Assembly: GCA_029688905.1 (NCBI GenBank)
Contig: JARULB010000004.1
Location: 124,001-188,000, forward strand
Source: Balneolales bacterium ANBcel1
GTDB lineage: Bacteria > Bacteroidota > Rhodothermia > Balneolales > Natronogracilivirgulaceae
DNA length: 64,000 nucleotides
Direction: 5' to 3'
Shown piece after piece: positions 34,872-45,800 of the stretch. A model generated the notes under the pieces. The model searched no databases. It saw nothing but the letters and a program-made list of their open reading frames with translations, and was not told the origin of the DNA. A program made the position numbers and the translations under genes. The first letter of the stretch is position 1. Each line of letters starts with the position of its first letter.

Positions 34872-35853
34872 TCCGGCCTGGTTTTGGGCCCTTTTCATTA
34901 TACCTGTAATCCTGTGGATGCAGTACCGCTACTACCGGCAGCGGCGCATCTCTCATGTGACCTATTCGGATACCTCCGACCTGGATCTTCTTGCCGGTAA
35001 CTGGCGCTCCTACGGCATTTTCGCCGCACCGCTCCTGCACATTCTGGCCGTCGCCCTCATCATCGCCGCCCTCGCCCGTCCCCAACAGGAACAGGTGTAC
35101 ACCGAGCGCCATGCAGAGGGCGTGGACATCATGCTTGTGATCGACATCTCCTCCTCCATGCTGGCCGAAGACATGCAGCCAAACCGCCTGATTGCCGTCA
35201 AGGAGGTGGCGTCCCGTTTTATCGACCGGAGAACCTCCGACCGGATCGGGCTGGTGGTATTTGCCCGGGAGAGTTTCACGCTGGTACCGCCCACCCTTGA
35301 CTACCAGCTCCTCCAGGCGCAACTCGAACGGGTGGATCTGGGGATGGTGCGGGACGGCACCGCCATCGGCATGGGGCTGGCCACAGCCGTCAACCGCCTC
35401 CGGGAAAGCGATGCCGAAAGCCGGGTCATTATCCTGCTGACCGACGGCGAGAACAACGCCGGTGAAATCGATCCGCTTACCGCGGGCGAACTGGCCGCCG
35501 CGTTCGGCCTCAGGGTTTACACTATCGGGGCCAGCACCGATGCCCGTACCGCTCCCTACCCGATTCATGATCCGATCCGTGGGACCCGCTATCACGAAAT
35601 CCGCGTGGAGATCGATGAAACGATGATGCGGTCCATCGCCGAGATGACCGGCGGACGCTATTTCCGGGCGACCGACAACGAATCCCTGGAGGCGGTCTAC
35701 CGGGAAATCGACGGGATGGAACAGAGCGCATTTGAAGAGATTGAGTACCGGGAATTCGAAGACCGGTATCAGGGCTACCTGGCCTGGGGAATGATCCTGA
35801 TACTGCTGTCGTTTGCAAGCGACAGATGGTTTTTCCGGACTGAATTGTCCTGA
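34858..35853 (+). CDS. BatA-like VWA-domain membrane protein
   Basis: 331 residues. Two N-terminal transmembrane helices (about 8-22 and 53-73), a von Willebrand A domain facing the periplasm (about 88-280) and a C-terminal helix (about 308-322) give the BatA layout. The metal-ion site is intact: D96-x-S98-x-S100 in 'VIDISSS', with 'RDGTAIGMGLATAVNRL' and 'LLTDGENN' supplying the other ligands. BatA proteins are tied to aerotolerance and envelope integrity in Bacteroides and spirochaetes. The gene overlaps the upstream BatD-like gene by 14 bp. No BatB or BatC follows; mfd comes next after 50 bp. Confidence 0.92.
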   Translation: MIWDNPAWFWALFIIPVILWMQYRYYRQRRISHVTYSDTSDLDLLAGNWRSYGIFAAPLLHILAVALIIAALARPQQEQVYTERHAEGVDIMLVIDISSSMLAEDMQPNRLIAVKEVASRFIDRRTSDRIGLVVFARESFTLVPPTLDYQLLQAQLERVDLGMVRDGTAIGMGLATAVNRLRESDAESRVIILLTDGENNAGEIDPLTAGELAAAFGLRVYTIGASTDARTAPYPIHDPIRGTRYHEIRVEIDETMMRSIAEMTGGRYFRATDNESLEAVYREIDGMEQSAFEEIEYREFEDRYQGYLAWGMILILLSFASDRWFFRTELS

Positions 35854-35903
35854 TTTTCCCTTATCTTATCCCGTTTCCATTTCCACAGATTGATTTTCGC
35901 TCC

Positions 35904-38900
35904 ATGTCTCTGACGCAGATTGCGCAGATCTTTTCCAAAGAGTTTCCGGGTGATGACATTACCGGCAAACTGAGGCCGGGCCACACGATTTCCCTCCGTC
36001 ACTTTGTCGGATCAACCACCTCGCTGGCTCTGGCCGATACGGCCAGACGGCACTATCCGATGATGGTCATCACCCCCGATACCGAACGGGCCCAGTTCCT
36101 GAAATCCGACATGGATGCCCTGGGAGTCCGGTCCACCCTCTATTTCCCTCCGGCCGGAAGAAAACCGTATGAATCGGGCCGGGTGAAGGATACCGCCGTT
36201 GCGGCCCAGCGCTCCGATGTGATTGACCGCATCCGCGATAACGGCGAGCGGTTGGCTGTGGTGACATCCGCCGATGCCCTGTTCGAAAAGATGGCATCTT
36301 CGGAAAGTTTTGCCGAGGCCTCGATCACCCTCCGAAAAGATGGCCGCATTGACCCGGAAACATTGACCGGCCGGCTGGCCGATCAGCAGTACCAGGCCGT
36401 CTCCTTTGTGAATGAACCCGGTGAATACGCCCGGCGTGGCGGCATCATCGATATTTTTCCGTTTGCCGGCGAATACCCCATCCGGCTCGAGTTCTTTGGC
36501 GATGAAATCGACTCCATCCGGGAGTTTGACCCCGATTCGCAGCGATCTGTCGCGTTTCTGGATCACATCCGCCTGGTACCCAATCTGGAAACGCTCGCCA
36601 GGGAAGACAGGCAGTCGCTGATCTCGTTCCTGCCGGAGTCGGCGGTGGTCGCCATCGTGGACTACCCCGGGGTGGTCGCGGAAATCAGCCGTCTCTACGC
36701 CGAGGCCATGGCGATATACCGGGAGCAGGTTCCCGGTCTGGCTGATTCCGTTTCCGGTGATATGGCCCCGGCCGATTCCAAAAGCTCCAATACGACATCC
36801 GCATCCGCCGCAGCTGCCGGCGGGCGGAATAACCGCGTCGATGCGAAAAACTCCGGCTCGTACCAGGACACCAGCTCCGTCGATATCGAACCGCCCGAAC
36901 AGCGCTATCTCGCCCCCGAAGAGCTGGTGAAACAGCTGCAACGACATCCGCGGATGCTGTTCGGCGCCCTTCCGGCCGACCTGGAGCCCGATGCCGAATA
37001 CCGTTTGGACGCCCGGCCCCAGCCCGATTTCAACAGCTCGGTGAAGCTGCTGCGCAAGGATCTGGCCGATCGCAGCCTGGAAAACATCGAAACCTATATT
37101 CTGTGTGACAACGACGGGCAACGCAACCGGTTTGAGGAACTGCTCGGTGAACCGAACCGCGACCTCCGCTACCGGATGTCCGTTGATACCCTGCATCAGG
37201 GCTTTGTGCTTCCGGGGGCAGGTATCGCCGTGTATACCGACCACCAGATCTTCAACCGGTACCACCGGCCCAAAACCCGGACCCGCTCGCGGCGCGGCGG
37301 CATCTCATTCAAAGAGCTGAAAGATCTGAACATCGGCGATTATGTGGTCCACGTCGATCACGGCATCGGCAAGTTCGCCGGTTTCAGAAAAATTACCGTG
37401 AGAGGGGCCGAGCAGGAATCGGTCGTCCTGCGCTATCAGGACGATTCCACGCTGTATGTCAATGTCTCCAGTCTGCACAAGCTGCAGAAATACTCCGGAA
37501 AAGACGGCACCGCGCCGAAAATCACCAAACTCGGCACCGGTGAATGGGCCCGGAAGAAAGCCAAAACGCGGAAGCGGGTCAAGGACATCGCCCGCGACCT
37601 GATCACGCTGTACGCGAAGCGGAAATCACAGAAAGCCTGGGCTTTTTCACCCGACAGCACCGAGCAGACCGAGCTGGAGGCCTCCTTCATGTACGAAGAG
37701 ACCCCGGATCAGGCCAGCGCCATCGACGATGTCAAAGGCGACATGACCGGTGAAACACCCATGGATCGCCTTGTGTGTGGTGATGTGGGTTTCGGCAAGA
37801 CCGAAGTCGCCGTTCGGGCGGCGTTCAAGGCGGTGCTGGACGGCAAGCAGGTTGCGGTGATGGTTCCTACCACCATCCTGGCCGATCAGCACTGGAAAAC
37901 CTTCCGCACCCGCATGAAAGATTTCGCGGTGAACATCGAGGTCATTTCCCGGTTTCGCAGCAAAGCCGAACAGACCGATATCCTCAGACGCACCAAAAAA
38001 GGCGCAGTGGACATTCTTGTCGGCACCCACCGCATTGCCTCAAAGGATGTGGCGTTCAAGGACCTGGGTCTGCTGATCGTCGATGAGGAGCAGCGTTTCG
38101 GCGTAAGCGTCAAAGAGAAGCTGAAGGAACTGCGCGCTTCGGTGGATGTGCTCACCCTCACCGCCACACCCATCCCCCGCACCCTCCAGTTCTCCCTGAT
38201 GGGGGCCCGTGACCTGAGTATCATCAACACCCCTCCCCCCAACCGGCAGCCCGTGCTCACCGAGATCCACAGCTTTGACTCCCGCCTGATCCGCGATGCT
38301 ATCATGCAGGAGGTCAGTCGCGGCGGCCAGGTTTTCTTCATCCACAATCGGGTGCTAAATATCGAGGAGACCGCCGAAATGATCCGGTCGCTGGTCCCGA
38401 ATATCCGCGTGCAGTTCGCCCATGGACAAATGCCCGGCAGCCGGCTGGAAAAGATTATTCTGGATTTTTACGATCACAAGTTTGACGTGCTGGTATCCAC
38501 CAATATCGTCGAAAACGGGATCGACATCGCCAATGCGAACACCATCCTGATCAACCAGGCCAACCATTTCGGGCTGTCGGAACTCCATCAGCTGCGCGGG
38601 CGGGTGGGCCGCTCAAACCGAAAGGCGTACTGCTACCTGATTACTCCCCCGATGGAGTCGCTGTCTCTCGAATCCCGCAGACGGCTGCTGGCGCTGGAGG
38701 AGTACTCCGACCTGGGTTCCGGATTCAACATTGCCATGCGGGATCTTGACATCCGGGGCGCAGGCGACATTCTGGGCGCCGAACAGAGCGGATTCGTGAA
38801 TGAAGTCGGTTTCGAGATGTACAACAAAATTTTGAACGACGCGGTACGGGAGCTGAAGGAAACCGAGTTTTCCGACTTGTTCGCCGACACCGAATATGTG

Positions 38901-39416
38901 CCGGAGCGACCGGAGACCACCGTCGAATTCGACTATTCCGCACTGCTGCCGGCCGACTATGTGAGCGACAATGTCGAACGGTTGAATCTGTACCGCCGCC
39001 TTTCCGGGGCCGCGGGCAAAAACGAGATCAACGACTGGCGGGACGAGGTAACCGACCGGTTCGGTCCCCTGCCGGAAGCTGCGGTCAATCTCGTCAACGC
39101 CACACATATCAAGCAGCTGGCCTCCCGGATATGGCTGGACAAGGTGACTATCCGTTCGGGCCGCATGTGGTTGCAATGCCCGGACCACGACACTGAAACC
39201 GGCGCCCGTTTTTACGACCAGGGCGGTTTGCAGCATCTGATGAATCAGCTGGAGACGCTTCGTCCCGGAAAATTCCAGCTGGTGCAGAAGGGCCAGGCGG
39301 TGCGATTTGCCGTACAGGACGTGCCGGGCCTGAAGGAAGCCCAAACGCTGCTGGAACAGCTGGAGCCCGCAACCGTGCCGGCCGGCGGCGCGTCGAAAAC
39401 GGCCGAATACACATGA
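35904..39416 (+). CDS. mfd: Transcription-repair coupling factor
   Basis: A 1170-residue SF2 translocase that removes stalled RNA polymerase and recruits UvrA. UvrB-like N-terminal domains are followed by the RNA-polymerase-interacting domain (about 475-560, 'DLNIGDYVVHVDHGIGKFAGF'), the helicase core and a C-terminal TRCF domain. Walker A is 'GDVGFGKTE' with K632 and Walker B is DEEQ at 727-730; 'ENGIDIANANTILINQANHFGLSELHQLRGRVGRS' is also present. Residues about 283-330 are a Ser/Ala/Asn-rich, low-complexity insertion inside the N-terminal region. A Sua5-type gene follows after 16 bp. Confidence 0.96.
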   Translation: MSLTQIAQIFSKEFPGDDITGKLRPGHTISLRHFVGSTTSLALADTARRHYPMMVITPDTERAQFLKSDMDALGVRSTLYFPPAGRKPYESGRVKDTAVAAQRSDVIDRIRDNGERLAVVTSADALFEKMASSESFAEASITLRKDGRIDPETLTGRLADQQYQAVSFVNEPGEYARRGGIIDIFPFAGEYPIRLEFFGDEIDSIREFDPDSQRSVAFLDHIRLVPNLETLAREDRQSLISFLPESAVVAIVDYPGVVAEISRLYAEAMAIYREQVPGLADSVSGDMAPADSKSSNTTSASAAAAGGRNNRVDAKNSGSYQDTSSVDIEPPEQRYLAPEELVKQLQRHPRMLFGALPADLEPDAEYRLDARPQPDFNSSVKLLRKDLADRSLENIETYILCDNDGQRNRFEELLGEPNRDLRYRMSVDTLHQGFVLPGAGIAVYTDHQIFNRYHRPKTRTRSRRGGISFKELKDLNIGDYVVHVDHGIGKFAGFRKITVRGAEQESVVLRYQDDSTLYVNVSSLHKLQKYSGKDGTAPKITKLGTGEWARKKAKTRKRVKDIARDLITLYAKRKSQKAWAFSPDSTEQTELEASFMYEETPDQASAIDDVKGDMTGETPMDRLVCGDVGFGKTEVAVRAAFKAVLDGKQVAVMVPTTILADQHWKTFRTRMKDFAVNIEVISRFRSKAEQTDILRRTKKGAVDILVGTHRIASKDVAFKDLGLLIVDEEQRFGVSVKEKLKELRASVDVLTLTATPIPRTLQFSLMGARDLSIINTPPPNRQPVLTEIHSFDSRLIRDAIMQEVSRGGQVFFIHNRVLNIEETAEMIRSLVPNIRVQFAHGQMPGSRLEKIILDFYDHKFDVLVSTNIVENGIDIANANTILINQANHFGLSELHQLRGRVGRSNRKAYCYLITPPMESLSLESRRRLLALEEYSDLGSGFNIAMRDLDIRGAGDILGAEQSGFVNEVGFEMYNKILNDAVRELKETEFSDLFADTEYVPERPETTVEFDYSALLPADYVSDNVERLNLYRRLSGAAGKNEINDWRDEVTDRFGPLPEAAVNLVNATHIKQLASRIWLDKVTIRSGRMWLQCPDHDTETGARFYDQGGLQHLMNQLETLRPGKFQLVQKGQAVRFAVQDVPGLKEAQTLLEQLEPATVPAGGASKTAEYT

Positions 39417-39432
39417 CCGAAACCAGAGATTC

Positions 39433-40638
39433 ATGATTGACACCACACCCGCCATATCGCTGAGTCACTACGCAGAGCTCCTTCGCAAGGGCGGCGTTGT
39501 AGCATTTCCCACCGAAACCGTCTACGGCCTTGGAGCCGATGCCTGGAATGCCGACGCCATCGCCCGCATCTTTGCACTCAAGGGGCGCCCGCCGGACAAT
39601 CCCCTGATCGTACATGTCGGTTCGGTGGAAATGGCGGAAACCCTTGCGGCCGGGATTACCGAAGACGCCCGGCTGTTGATGGAGCACTTCTGGCCGGGTC
39701 CGCTGACTCTCATCTTCCCCAAGCGACCGGAGGTGCTGGATATTGTCACCGCCGGTATCGCGACGGTGGCAGTTCGTATGCCCGATCACCCCATCCCCTT
39801 GCGGCTCATTGGAGAATCTGGACCGCTCGCCGCGCCGAGTGCCAACACGTCGGGCCGTCCCAGTCCCACGAGGGCCGAGCATGTGCGCCACGATTTCGGA
39901 GACGAGGTGCCGGTTATCGAAGGCGGATCGTGCCAATACGGACTTGAATCGACCGTACTGGATCTTTCGCAGCATCCGTACACCGTTCTGCGACCGGGGC
40001 ATGTTACACAGTCAGACCTGGAGCGGGTGCTCAAACAGCCGGTCCGGATGGCGCAGCATCGGTCGGACGATGATACCGGTGTCGCCCCGCGCAGCCCCGG
40101 CATGAAATACACCCATTACGCGCCGGACGCCCGGGTACGCTGGATGACGCCTGACGAACTGGACGATCCCCCAACCGGCAAGAGCAAGACGCTCTATCTG
40201 CTTCACACATTGCGAGAGCACCAGGCCGTACCCACGCAGGACACGGATTCGGCATATGCCGGTGATTCAGGGGGGACTGGGGATTCTGGTGGATTGGAGG
40301 CTGATTCCAGGGACTCCGGCAGTACCGGCGATGCAAGAGTACCAGGTGGTTCCGGCTTTTCCGACGGCCCCGGTGTTTCCGACGATCCCGGCGATTCCGG
40401 CTTTTCCGACAGTACCGACGATCCCGGCGACTCCGGCGATGCAAAAAAACGGGCGAGGCAGCCGCTATCCGTTGTTCACTACCGGGAGGATTACATCGAA
40501 ATGGCGCGTGACCTGTACGACCGGTTCCGGATGGCCGACCTGAACGGCTATGAGGAGATCGCCATCGAACCGTTTCCCGCCTGGCACGAAATGACCGAGG
40601 CGCTGCTCAATCGCATTCGGAAAGCGATCGGCGATTAG
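39433..40638 (+). CDS. L-threonylcarbamoyladenylate synthase (Sua5 type) with low-complexity insert
   Basis: A 401-residue protein. Residues 1-210 are the YrdC/Sua5 catalytic domain ('GGVVAFPTETVYGLGADAWN', 'RPPDNPLIVHV', 'PSANTSGRPSPTRAEHV'), which makes threonylcarbamoyl-AMP for the t6A37 tRNA modification. The linker 'SPGMKYTHYAP' and the C-terminal Sua5 domain follow. Inside the Sua5 domain, residues about 275-337 are a Gly/Asp/Ser/Pro-rich repeat tract. Normal sequence then resumes at 'PLSVVHYREDYIEMARDLYDR'. Typical Sua5 proteins are about 60 residues shorter. The gene lies 16 bp after mfd. Confidence 0.9.
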   Translation: MIDTTPAISLSHYAELLRKGGVVAFPTETVYGLGADAWNADAIARIFALKGRPPDNPLIVHVGSVEMAETLAAGITEDARLLMEHFWPGPLTLIFPKRPEVLDIVTAGIATVAVRMPDHPIPLRLIGESGPLAAPSANTSGRPSPTRAEHVRHDFGDEVPVIEGGSCQYGLESTVLDLSQHPYTVLRPGHVTQSDLERVLKQPVRMAQHRSDDDTGVAPRSPGMKYTHYAPDARVRWMTPDELDDPPTGKSKTLYLLHTLREHQAVPTQDTDSAYAGDSGGTGDSGGLEADSRDSGSTGDARVPGGSGFSDGPGVSDDPGDSGFSDSTDDPGDSGDAKKRARQPLSVVHYREDYIEMARDLYDRFRMADLNGYEEIAIEPFPAWHEMTEALLNRIRKAIGD

Positions 40639-40850
40639 GATGAGGCATGGCACTACAGTGGATCCGGCGCATTGAGTAAGTGCACCTGGATTGTTCAGGA
40701 TCCCGGCGAGTTTTCTTCGGGCAACAATCCGGGAAGTGGAAGCCAAACAAAACAAAGCTGACAGGCCCTGTATAAAAATTGAGCGCCGTGTTCATGGCCC
40801 GGAAGAAGTCCGGAAGGAGTCCGGAAGGAGTCCGTTTGAAAGAAGTGCGG

Positions 40851-41624
40851 TCAGAAGTAAAACCCGGTGCCGGCGGTAAGCGTACCGAATTTCACCCCTC
40901 CGATATCCAGCCACCGGTAACGGAAAAACAGCCTCATAGCATTCACATGCACACCAAAGTCAAGTTGATGGTTGATCACATCGGCGTGTGTGGTGTAGGT
41001 CCAGCTGCCGGCATACCTCAGTGAAAAAGGCCTCCAGGGGTAGAGTTCGACATTGATGCCGATATCGGGTCCGCGGTAGGTACTGCCATCCAGGCGAAGC
41101 GTGCGCATTCCGAGCTGGAGACCGCCGTCACCCTGGGAGACAAACCGGAACTTGCGTTCGAAAAGAAATTCGGTTTGGTGGATTCCGTAAGGGGCGTCAT
41201 CCTCCTTCATATACTCGTATCCGGCGATCAGGCTCCAGTACCGGATATTGCGCTTGACCCGGGCGGATGCCTGCTGCATGGCCCAGGTGGTTTGCGGTAG
41301 CGAGAAGGTCCCCTCGATATCCCACAGGCCGCGGCTTCCCTCTTCAAATGTGCGAATCCCGCTGTATTTCGGATTTGCGTAGGGGTAGCGGGTGTACCGG
41401 AGCGGCGGTTCGTCCTCATAGGCCGGCTGAAAATAGAAAAACATGGGCATAACATCGATGCCTACATGCCACATCACCCGGGCGGCCTGAACCACCACGT
41501 GGTCGTCGCTTTTGCCGTCGAGGCGGTCCTTGGCCTCTTCGGTACGTGACTGGGCCGAAAGAGGCTGCCAACCGGCAAATACCATCAGGGGGATAAGCGC
41601 TATGACAAAACGGTACCTGGACAT
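40851..41624 (-). CDS. Predicted outer-membrane protein, family not recognised
   Basis: 257 residues with a signal peptide ('MSRYRFVIALIPLMVFAGWQPLSAQ'). The mature part is rich in alternating aromatic/polar strands ('ARVKRNIRYWSLIAGYEYM', 'IGINVELYPWRPFSLRYAGSWTYTTH', 'MRLFFRYRWLDIGGVKFGTLTAGTGFYF') and ends in a terminal Phe, as in beta-barrel proteins. I do not recognise the family. It is convergent with the Sua5 gene and separated from the aldo/keto reductase gene by about 110 bp. The 212 bp after its stop hold only a short 11-bp direct repeat near 40807-40833. Confidence 0.7.
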   Translation of the reverse strand: MSRYRFVIALIPLMVFAGWQPLSAQSRTEEAKDRLDGKSDDHVVVQAARVMWHVGIDVMPMFFYFQPAYEDEPPLRYTRYPYANPKYSGIRTFEEGSRGLWDIEGTFSLPQTTWAMQQASARVKRNIRYWSLIAGYEYMKEDDAPYGIHQTEFLFERKFRFVSQGDGGLQLGMRTLRLDGSTYRGPDIGINVELYPWRPFSLRYAGSWTYTTHADVINHQLDFGVHVNAMRLFFRYRWLDIGGVKFGTLTAGTGFYF

Positions 41625-41737
41625 GAAACGATGGGGTTACAGGATCACTGATATTACGTACCACAGAACGGTTTTGTTGCGTGTAAAGCCCCTGATTCGC
41701 CTGTTAGCCCGGGCCTGGTGCCCGCGGCCTGGCCGGA

Positions 41738-42718
41738 TCAGAACATCGGCGCTTTGGGCTTGTTCTGCAGGATCTCCTCGATACGTTCCATCACGGTATC
41801 GTCCAGTTTCTCGAGGTCGTCAACGGCGCGCAGGTTTTCCTCCAGCTGCGACACCTTGCTGGCCCCGAGAATGGCGCTGCTCACGTTCGGGTTTTTCAGG
41901 CACCATGCGATGGCCAGCCTCGCCAGGGAGATGCCTAGATCATTGGCGACGGAAGTCAGGCCGCGCGCCTTTTCGATATTCCCCGGCTGGAGGATCTCCT
42001 CCTTGAGCCAGTCCAGCTCTTTCTGCGAGAGCCGGGTCGTGTCATCCGGAAGGCCGTCGTTATACTTGCCGGTGAGCAGTCCGGAGGCAAGCGGTGAGAA
42101 AATGGTGGTACCGAGTCCCACAATCTTGTACAATTTGGAGTACTCCACCTCGACCCTGTGCCGCTTAACCATGTTATAGTGCGGCTGCTCCATCACCGGG
42201 GCGACCAGGTTGTGCTGCCGGGCGACGGAGTGTGCCTCCATGATCTCCTGTGCGCTCCACTCCGAGGTTCCCCAGTAAAGCACCTTGCCCTGCATGACTA
42301 GCTGATGCATTGCCCAAACGGTCTCCTCCATGGGGGTAGCCTTGTCGGGCCGGTGGCAGAAATAGAGATCCAGATAGTCGACCTGAAGCCGGCGCAGTGC
42401 GGCGTGGCACGCCTCGAATACATGCTTTTTACTGAGGCCGCTCTGATTGGGAAGTTCACCGCCCCAGAACACCTTGCTGGATACCAGGAACGTGGTGCGG
42501 TCCCACCCGGATTTTTTGAGGATGCGACCCATTACCTCTTCTGACTTTCCGAAGTAGTAGGCCTCGGCATTGTCGAAGAAATTGACGCCGTTATCGTATG
42601 CCGTGTGCATCAGCTTTTCGGCGGTGGCGTCGTCAATCAGTTTTCCGAAGGTAAGCCAGGATCCGAGCGACAGGGCACTGACCCTGACTCCGGCTTTTCC
42701 AAGAGGGCGATAAATCAT
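41738..42718 (-). CDS. Aldo/keto reductase, Kv-beta-like group
   Basis: 326 residues forming an (alpha/beta)8 barrel that reduces carbonyls with NADPH. The catalytic tetrad is visible: D49 and Y54 ('GVNFFDNAEAYYFGKSE'), K82 ('VSSKVFWGG') and H122 ('DLYFCHRPDKATPMEET'). 'AIAWCLKNPNVSSAILGASKVSQLEENLRAVD' carries the cofactor-binding end. This combination is closest to the potassium-channel beta-subunit/YghZ-like group of the family. Physiological substrates are unknown. It appears to be a single-gene unit. Confidence 0.93.
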   Translation of the reverse strand: MIYRPLGKAGVRVSALSLGSWLTFGKLIDDATAEKLMHTAYDNGVNFFDNAEAYYFGKSEEVMGRILKKSGWDRTTFLVSSKVFWGGELPNQSGLSKKHVFEACHAALRRLQVDYLDLYFCHRPDKATPMEETVWAMHQLVMQGKVLYWGTSEWSAQEIMEAHSVARQHNLVAPVMEQPHYNMVKRHRVEVEYSKLYKIVGLGTTIFSPLASGLLTGKYNDGLPDDTTRLSQKELDWLKEEILQPGNIEKARGLTSVANDLGISLARLAIAWCLKNPNVSSAILGASKVSQLEENLRAVDDLEKLDDTVMERIEEILQNKPKAPMF

Positions 42719-42837
42719 AATAGCATGGATTCAGTTAATGGTGGCGTCACGTTCACCGGAAAATATCACTCCGGGAGATCAGATGCGCACCAAAAACCGG
42801 ACAGCCGCGCGAGACCGTTTGCAAGCAGTCTGCCCTG

Positions 42838-45800
42838 CTAGTCCCCGCGGAGTTTCTGCCCCAGCAATGCCAGCACATGCTTCCATTCGATTTTGAGCAG
42901 TTCAAACTGTTCCCGGACATCAGCAAGTTGTCCCTCAGTAGCGCTCATCTCGATCCTTTTCGAAAGATCGGCCAGCCGCCCGAAACACATGTTCAGCGAG
43001 GAGCCTTTGAGCTGATGGGCCAAAGCACGGGCCCGTTTCATGTCGGCACTATCAACGGCCGCCTCAAGCGAGTCGATAATAACGGGGTACGTATCCCGTG
43101 TTGCCGATAAAACCTCCTCAACATCTTCTTCGTTGTGATTCAGCCGGCGTTCCAGTTCAGCGGCGTCAAAATGATCTTCTGTTGGGATATCGGGCTCCTT
43201 TTCCGGCATTTCTCTCGTTTTCTGCAACAGCAACCTCTCCAGCGCATCCGAAATTTTTTCTGAGTCAACCGGTTTGGAGAGAAAGTCATCCATGCCTGCA
43301 CGGATGCACTTTTCCCGCTCTTCAGAAGCCGTACCGGCGGTCAGCGCAACAATGGGGGTCCGGTTCCCTGCGGATTCGCGCTTCGCCCCGTCCTCCTTTT
43401 CAATGTTTCTGATTTTTTCCGTGACTTCGATTCCGTCCATTTCCGGCATCTGTACGTCCATGAGAACGAGGTCCGGGCGGTGTGTCTCGAACATCCGGAG
43501 AGCCTCCCCGCCATCGCGGGCCTCAATGATTTGTGTTTCAGGCAACAATCGGCCGATGATCGAACGGATCAGGATCATGTTCATTGGAACATCCTCGGCG
43601 ATCAGTACGCTCAGGCCGGTGCCGTCTTCTGCCATTTCGCCTTCGGATGGTGCCGGCTCGGTGTGACTTTGATCCGCAGACGAATCTTCAGATCCGACAT
43701 CGGAAAAAATCGCAATCAAATCACGCATTTTGACCGGTTTAACGATTCGGGATATCACGCCCAGCTCATCGCATTGCTGCTGAAGGCCGGGTTCTTCCGT
43801 GGAAGCGTGCATGAGAACCAGCGGCTGCGTTTCCGGCGATAAACCGAGATCTTTCCGAATCAACTGTGCCGTCTCCATGCCGTCCGGTGAGGGCATGTGA
43901 CAATCCATCAGGACAACATCAAACGGACCGGAGCGCTCCAGGGTTTTCAAGGCTTCCGGCCCGTTATCACAGGTAACACAGTCAACCTCTTTCTCTTCCA
44001 TCATCTTTTTGAGAATCGCAAGATTGTTCCTGTTATCATCGACAACAAGGCATCGCCGGACCCGGCTGATGTCTCCGGTTGTGAAACGTTCATCCGGCTC
44101 GAATTCTGCGGTGATACTGAAATAGAAGAGAGAGCCTTTTTCCCGTTGGCTCTCAAGCGCGATAGTGCTCCCCATCTTTTGGGCGATCATCTGGGAAATC
44201 ATCAGTCCGAGACCGGTTCCGCCGTATTTTCGCGTAGTAGAACTGTCTGCCTGGGAGAAGGCTTTGAAGAGTTTCTTTTGCTGGGCTTTTGAAATCCCGA
44301 TTCCGGTATCGCGAACGGAAAAATGAAAGTGGCCCTGTCCGGAATCGCGCTCTTCCTCGAATACCACTTTCAGTTCAATCTCGCCTGTTTCGGTGAACTT
44401 TACCGCATTCCCCAGTAAATTGACGATGATCTGCTTCAGCCGTACCGGATCCACGACAGCGTAGCGGGGCGTATCGGCATCAATATCCAGCAATATTTCG
44501 ATATGCTTGCGCCCGGCATGGAACGCGATGACATCCACGCTGTTTTCAAGCAGTCCGATGATGTCGGTTCTGACCGGATCCAGTTCGAGCGCTCCCGCTT
44601 CAATTTTGGAAAAATCCAGAATGTCGTTGATGATCTGCATCAGGGAATGGCCCGACATGGTGGCATTATCCACATACTGCTTTTGCGCCTCCGAGAGCGG
44701 TGTTTTGGCAAGCAACTCGGTAAAACCGATGACTCCGTTGAGAGGAGTGCGAATTTCATGGCTCATGTTAGCCAGAAACTGGCTTTTGGCCTTATTGGCC
44801 TGATCTGCTTCCTGTTTCGCAACAACAAGTTCCCGTTCTTTGGCCAGCCTTACCATGGAATCTGCAAGGATATGGGCGATGGTCTGAAGTCTTTCCATTT
44901 CCTGTGTATTCCAGGAGTAATGCTTCTTCACCATGTCAAGACCGATAAAGCCGAAATACCGATCCTCGTTTGCAAGGGGCACGGTAAGCAGGGATTTGAT
45001 ATCCTGACTCATGAAGAGGGCTTTTTCGGCAGCAGCCGTTTCCGGCAATGCGGCTACTTCGGGGATATGCACACGTTCCTTATTCAGGATTTTTTTCTTC
45101 CACCAGGGAAGCGGATCCACCGGCACCTGCTGCATATCTGAAATATGCGGATCGATGCCTTCGGCACACCACTCATGCGTGTTGGTCTTTGTGGCAAGGT
45201 CCTCCGAAAACAGGAACAGATAGGCACGGTCGGCAGCAAAGTAGCGGGCGGTTTCAGCCAGTATCCGGTTCACCGTCTGATCGTAGGTCTCCGCCTTCAC
45301 CTTGACCAGGCTTGATGATACCAGGGAAACCGTTTTTTGATAATCGTAACTGTTGCTTAATTCCCGTTCCGCGGCCTTTTGCTCGGTCACATCCCTCACA
45401 AAGGAGATCAGCCTGTCGCCACCAGAGGGTACCAGCCTCGCCTGGAAAAAGCGGGTTCCCCCCCGAACCGGCATCGAATAGGAAAACTCCGCAACACCCT
45501 GCCTCTCTATTGCTTCGGCAATGGCGGCCTCCTTTTTCCGTGACACCTCCGGCGGTAAAACATCGCGGAAGTTCCTTCCGAGAAAATCTTCCGGACGGGC
45601 ATAGAGATTTGTCGAATCCGCCTTGAAGTCAAGAAAATTCCCCTCCCTGCTAATGACAAAAAGCATATCCGGAATACTCATGGTCAGTGAGCGGTGGTAC
45701 CTCTCACTGTCAACCAGACGGTACTTGAGCTCGACTTCCTCTGTAATATCGCGCTGAATACCAAAATGGCCGATGATCTTTCCCGTATCGTCATGGATGC

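Noticed and set aside
40807-40833. Tandem 11-bp repeat in the gap after the Sua5 gene
   Set aside because: Only 2.5 copies; likely chance or trivial slippage, so not listed as its own finding.
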